A stretch of DNA of 64,000 nucleotides from positions 248,001 through 312,000 of the forward strand of contig NZ_LMWH01000254.1 of assembly GCF_001507435.1 (NCBI RefSeq). Direction: 5' to 3'. The notes under the pieces were generated by a model. The model made no database searches. It saw only the letters and a list, made by a program, of their open reading frames with translations, and was not told where the DNA came from. The DNA is from Streptomyces sp. NRRL F-5122. Its GTDB lineage: Bacteria > Actinomycetota > Actinomycetes > Streptomycetales > Streptomycetaceae. This document shows positions 61,862 through 64,000 of the stretch, one piece after another. Position numbers and translations under genes: made by a program. Positions within the stretch are counted from its first letter, which is position 1. Every line of letters begins with the position of its first letter.

Positions 61862-63265
61862 TCAGGCGCGTCGCGGGGTGAAGGTGATACGCCGGTCGGT
61901 CGGCGAGTGGCCGCTGAGTGTGACGGTGGGACCGTGGCTGGGCAGGGACGGATCGGGGAATCCGGCCGGCACGGGCTGCATCCCCTCGGGCCGCCGGTCG
62001 ACGGTGGGGAATTCGGGCGGGAAGGGTGCGGCCCTCTCGATCTCACTTTCGTAGAAGTCGAGCCATTTCGCCTGGTCGAAGGTGACGGCCGCGATGATGC
62101 GGCCCTGGTGGCCGTAGGCCGCCGTGAAGCGGTGTTCGGCGAGGGACCCTTGGGTGACGATGATCTGGTCGGCCATGGGCGGGACGCCGACGGACTTGAT
62201 GTTGACACCGAACTGCGCGGACCAGAACGACGGCATCCACAGGTGGGGACGGCGGTCGGTGCTGGCGCTGACCATGTTGTGGGCCGCGATCTCGGCCTGC
62301 GCGACCGCGTTGCCCCAGTGCTCCAGGGACAGGAACTGGTATCCGAAGAGCGGATGCGGGGAGCGTGCGACATCACCGGCGACGAAGACGTCGTCGGTGA
62401 CGATGCCCCGTACGTCGAAGGCGCGGCATCCGGCGTCGCAGGCGATCCCCCGTGGACCGGCACCGAGCCCGGAGTCCGCCAGCCATTCCGTGTTGCGCGT
62501 GGCGCCCAGCGCGACGACGACCACCTCGGCCTCGACGGCGGCGCCGTCGGAGAAGTGCGCTGTGCGCACCCGGCCCGCGGCGTCCCCCTCCAGCCCTGTG
62601 ACCTGCACACCGCACCTCAGATCGACGCCGTGGGACCGTTGCAGCTCCGCGGCCACCTCGCCGACCACACCGCCGAGGGCACCCACCAAAGGCGCCGCGC
62701 CGCGCTCCGCCACCGTGACGGAAAGCCCTCGCTCACGGCAGGCCGAGGCGATCTCGGAGCCGGTGAATCCGGCCCCGATCACCAGCACCCCGCGGGGTCC
62801 GGCCTTCAGCCGGTGGTGCAGTCGTGTCGCGTCGTCCCGGGTGCGCAGCACGAACACCCCGTCCAGTTCGGCCTCCAGCTCACGCGGCCACGGCCGGGCC
62901 CGCACCCCGGTCGTGATCAGCAACCGGTCGTACTCCACGGAGTCACCGTCGGAGAGCTGCACCCGCTTGGCCGCCAGGTCCAGTCCCGTCGCGGCCACGC
63001 CGAGCCGCCACTCGGCGTCCACCAGCCGTCTCCGGGGCAGGGCCGTGTGGTCGGGGGGCACTTTCCCCAGCAGGACCTGCTTGGACAGCGGCGGCCGGTC
63101 GTACGGCTCGTGGGGCTCGTCGCCGATCATCGTGAGCGTGCCGGTGAACCCCTCGTCGCGCAGCGCCTCGGCGGCCCGAAGGCCGGCCAGCGAGGCTCCG
63201 ACGACGACGATGCGACCTTGGCTTCGGAACGCCTCCAGATATCCGTCAACCGACACGGGAGGCAC
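61862..63265 (-). CDS. FAD-dependent ferredoxin reductase of the P450 system
   Basis: 467 residues from GTG 63265 (GTG 63256 is an alternative). FAD loop IVVVGASLAGLRAAEALR, the YDRPPLSKQ segment, NAD loop GVLVIGAGFTGSEIASACRE and the second FAD motif TDDVFVAGDVA. The layout is that of putidaredoxin-reductase-type enzymes. The C-terminal 70 residues are Pro-rich and longer than usual. It takes electrons from NAD(P)H and hands them to the ferredoxin whose gene it overlaps by 20 bases, and so to the P450 54 bases downstream. All three genes are one operon. Confidence 0.93.
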   Translation of the reverse strand: MPPVSVDGYLEAFRSQGRIVVVGASLAGLRAAEALRDEGFTGTLTMIGDEPHEPYDRPPLSKQVLLGKVPPDHTALPRRRLVDAEWRLGVAATGLDLAAKRVQLSDGDSVEYDRLLITTGVRARPWPRELEAELDGVFVLRTRDDATRLHHRLKAGPRGVLVIGAGFTGSEIASACRERGLSVTVAERGAAPLVGALGGVVGEVAAELQRSHGVDLRCGVQVTGLEGDAAGRVRTAHFSDGAAVEAEVVVVALGATRNTEWLADSGLGAGPRGIACDAGCRAFDVRGIVTDDVFVAGDVARSPHPLFGYQFLSLEHWGNAVAQAEIAAHNMVSASTDRRPHLWMPSFWSAQFGVNIKSVGVPPMADQIIVTQGSLAEHRFTAAYGHQGRIIAAVTFDQAKWLDFYESEIERAAPFPPEFPTVDRRPEGMQPVPAGFPDPSLPSHGPTVTLSGHSPTDRRITFTPRRA

Positions 63266-63482
63266 CCGCCGTTCCCGCGGCCGGTGCCCCGTCCCCGTAC
63301 TCCACCGTGATGGCCCTGACCGGGCAGGCCTCGGCCGCCCGCCGCACGTTCCTCCGCTGCTCGTCGTCGGGTTGCGGGTCGTACATCAGTGCCTCGTCGC
63401 CGTGCATCGTGAACACGTCGGGGGCGAGGAAGGCGCACTGCGCGTAGCCCTGACACCGGTTGAGGTCAACGACAAGTCTCAT
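63246..63482 (-). CDS. Small ferredoxin of the P450 system
   Basis: 78 residues. The cluster ligands read CQGYAQC near residue 10 and EACP near residue 53. The middle cysteine of a [4Fe-4S] set is replaced (C-x5-C), which fits a [3Fe-4S] ferredoxin of the kind used by actinobacterial P450s. The acidic C-terminal tail is Ala/Gly-rich. It is first in the operon and its end overlaps the reductase start. The NuoF-fused ferredoxin at the left of the window has the same CxxxxxC spacing. Confidence 0.94.
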   Translation of the reverse strand: MRLVVDLNRCQGYAQCAFLAPDVFTMHGDEALMYDPQPDDEQRRNVRRAAEACPVRAITVEYGDGAPAAGTAGASRVG

Positions 63483-63694
63483 GCGCTGTCAGCTCCTTCA
63501 CGACGCGCTCGTGCGGGCCGCCGTTCTTCCCGGAGACAGCACGGACGCGGGCTGCCTCCTCTCAGCGTGGAAGGGCACGGGCACCGGCGCACGTCCATCG
63601 AGCCGTCAGGGTGAGAGGCCACTGGGCGGCGGCGGGAGCACCGCTTCCCCGGCCCGCGGGTGCCAAGCCGTACGGCCGCACACCGGACGTCACC
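63483..63694. promoter_or_regulatory. Promoter region of the ferredoxin-reductase-P450 operon
   Basis: About 210 bases with no gene upstream of the ferredoxin start. AGGAGCT is the ferredoxin ribosome site. I see no clear promoter boxes. Confidence 0.4.
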
Positions 63695-63723
63695 GAGCCC
63701 CCGCCCGACAGGGGAGGGGGCTC
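63695..63723 (-). terminator. Terminator of the right-edge gene
   Basis: An 8-bp stem (63695-63702 with 63716-63723) with an inner CCC/GGG, 60 bases past the stop at 63783. Confidence 0.7.
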
Positions 63724-63782
63724 GGACGGGGCCATGTGCCCGGCCGGGGATCTGGCGAGCCCACGGGCCGGCGCCTGCCGGC

Positions 63783-64000
63783 TCAGTAGCGCTGGGCCTT
63801 GACGAGACGGGGCGTCAGCTTCGGCTCGGCGGGCTGGCGGCTGAAGGCGATCGGCTGCTCCTTCTGGCCGGGGGCGAGATTCTGTGCACCGGCGTACCGG
63901 GTCTCGACGACACGGCCCTCCGCGTCCTCGAAGTCGACCTGGACTGCGTAGGAGGCCTTCTGGTCGGTGTTGTTGGTGATGGTGAGCAGGACGGCGAGGA
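63783..64000 (-). CDS. 3' end of a gene for a probable exported or surface protein (cut by window edge)
   Basis: The C-terminal 71 residues are visible and run off the window. The reading ITNNTDQKASYAVQVDF, then ETRYAGAQNLAPGQ, is a beta-sandwich pattern of the kind found in FxLYD/DUF4352-like extracellular domains. The basic end is LTPRLVKAQRY. No membrane helix is in the visible part. The assignment as exported is a guess from the domain type. Confidence 0.7.
   Translation of the reverse strand, partial: LAVLLTITNNTDQKASYAVQVDFEDAEGRVVETRYAGAQNLAPGQKEQPIAFSRQPAEPKLTPRLVKAQRY

Overview
The window is chromosomal DNA of a Streptomyces or very close relative. The evidence is the very high G+C, frequent GTG starts, and a housekeeping gene order that I know from streptomycetes: phosphatase - rsfS - LCP protein - nadD - M48 peptidase - proA - proB - wall glycopolymer genes - obg - rpmA - rplU - rne. 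I had no database access, so names rest on motifs, protein architecture and gene order.

Layout. 0-2.7 kb: an electron-transfer pair, a membrane cytochrome-like protein (cut at the left edge) and a NuoF-like/ferredoxin fusion. 2.8-4.2 kb: two identical tRNA-Ala(GGC) genes flanking two tiny zinc-ribbon proteins. 4.3-15.3 kb, almost all on the minus strand: histidine phosphatase, rsfS, an LCP wall-polymer ligase, nadD, two very small membrane proteins, an M48 peptidase (plus strand), two paralogous membrane proteins sharing an SVVFDE motif, proA, a conserved small protein and proB. 15.4-25.3 kb: wall-glycopolymer genes (pyruvyltransferase, GT2, TagF-like membrane transferase, CDP-ribitol synthase-like fusion, a broken sulfotransferase, PhoD). 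25.6-27.8 kb: obg, rpmA and rplU.

27.9-52.8 kb is the accessory part. It lies between rplU and rne, which are normally adjacent in the streptomycetes I know. Its left half encodes an Rhs polymorphic toxin of about 2,160 residues with a C-terminal HExxH (zincin-like) domain. A 95-residue zinc-ribbon protein follows, its start overlapping the toxin stop by 4 bases, and is the likely immunity protein. LamG and FG-GAP secreted proteins lie upstream. The right half has two convergent operons that together encode counterparts of all five enzymes of the Pseudomonas WbpA-B-E-D-I pathway to UDP-2,3-diacetamido-2,3-dideoxy-mannuronic acid, plus three glycosyltransferases and GalE. This looks like a dedicated diacetamido-uronic acid polymer locus.

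52.9-64 kb: RNase E with an apparent frameshift near its N terminus and Arg-rich repeats on both sides of the catalytic core, a TIGR03936-type protein, a membrane protein with seven copies of a VLTPxGH-like motif, a TerD protein, a GAP-family membrane protein, a P450 / ferredoxin reductase / ferredoxin operon, and the 3' end of one more gene.

Most transcription units end in perfect GC-rich hairpins, which helps define the operons. Three genes in the proA region seem to be transcribed leaderless: a TAnnnT -10 box lies exactly 6 bases before the start codon.
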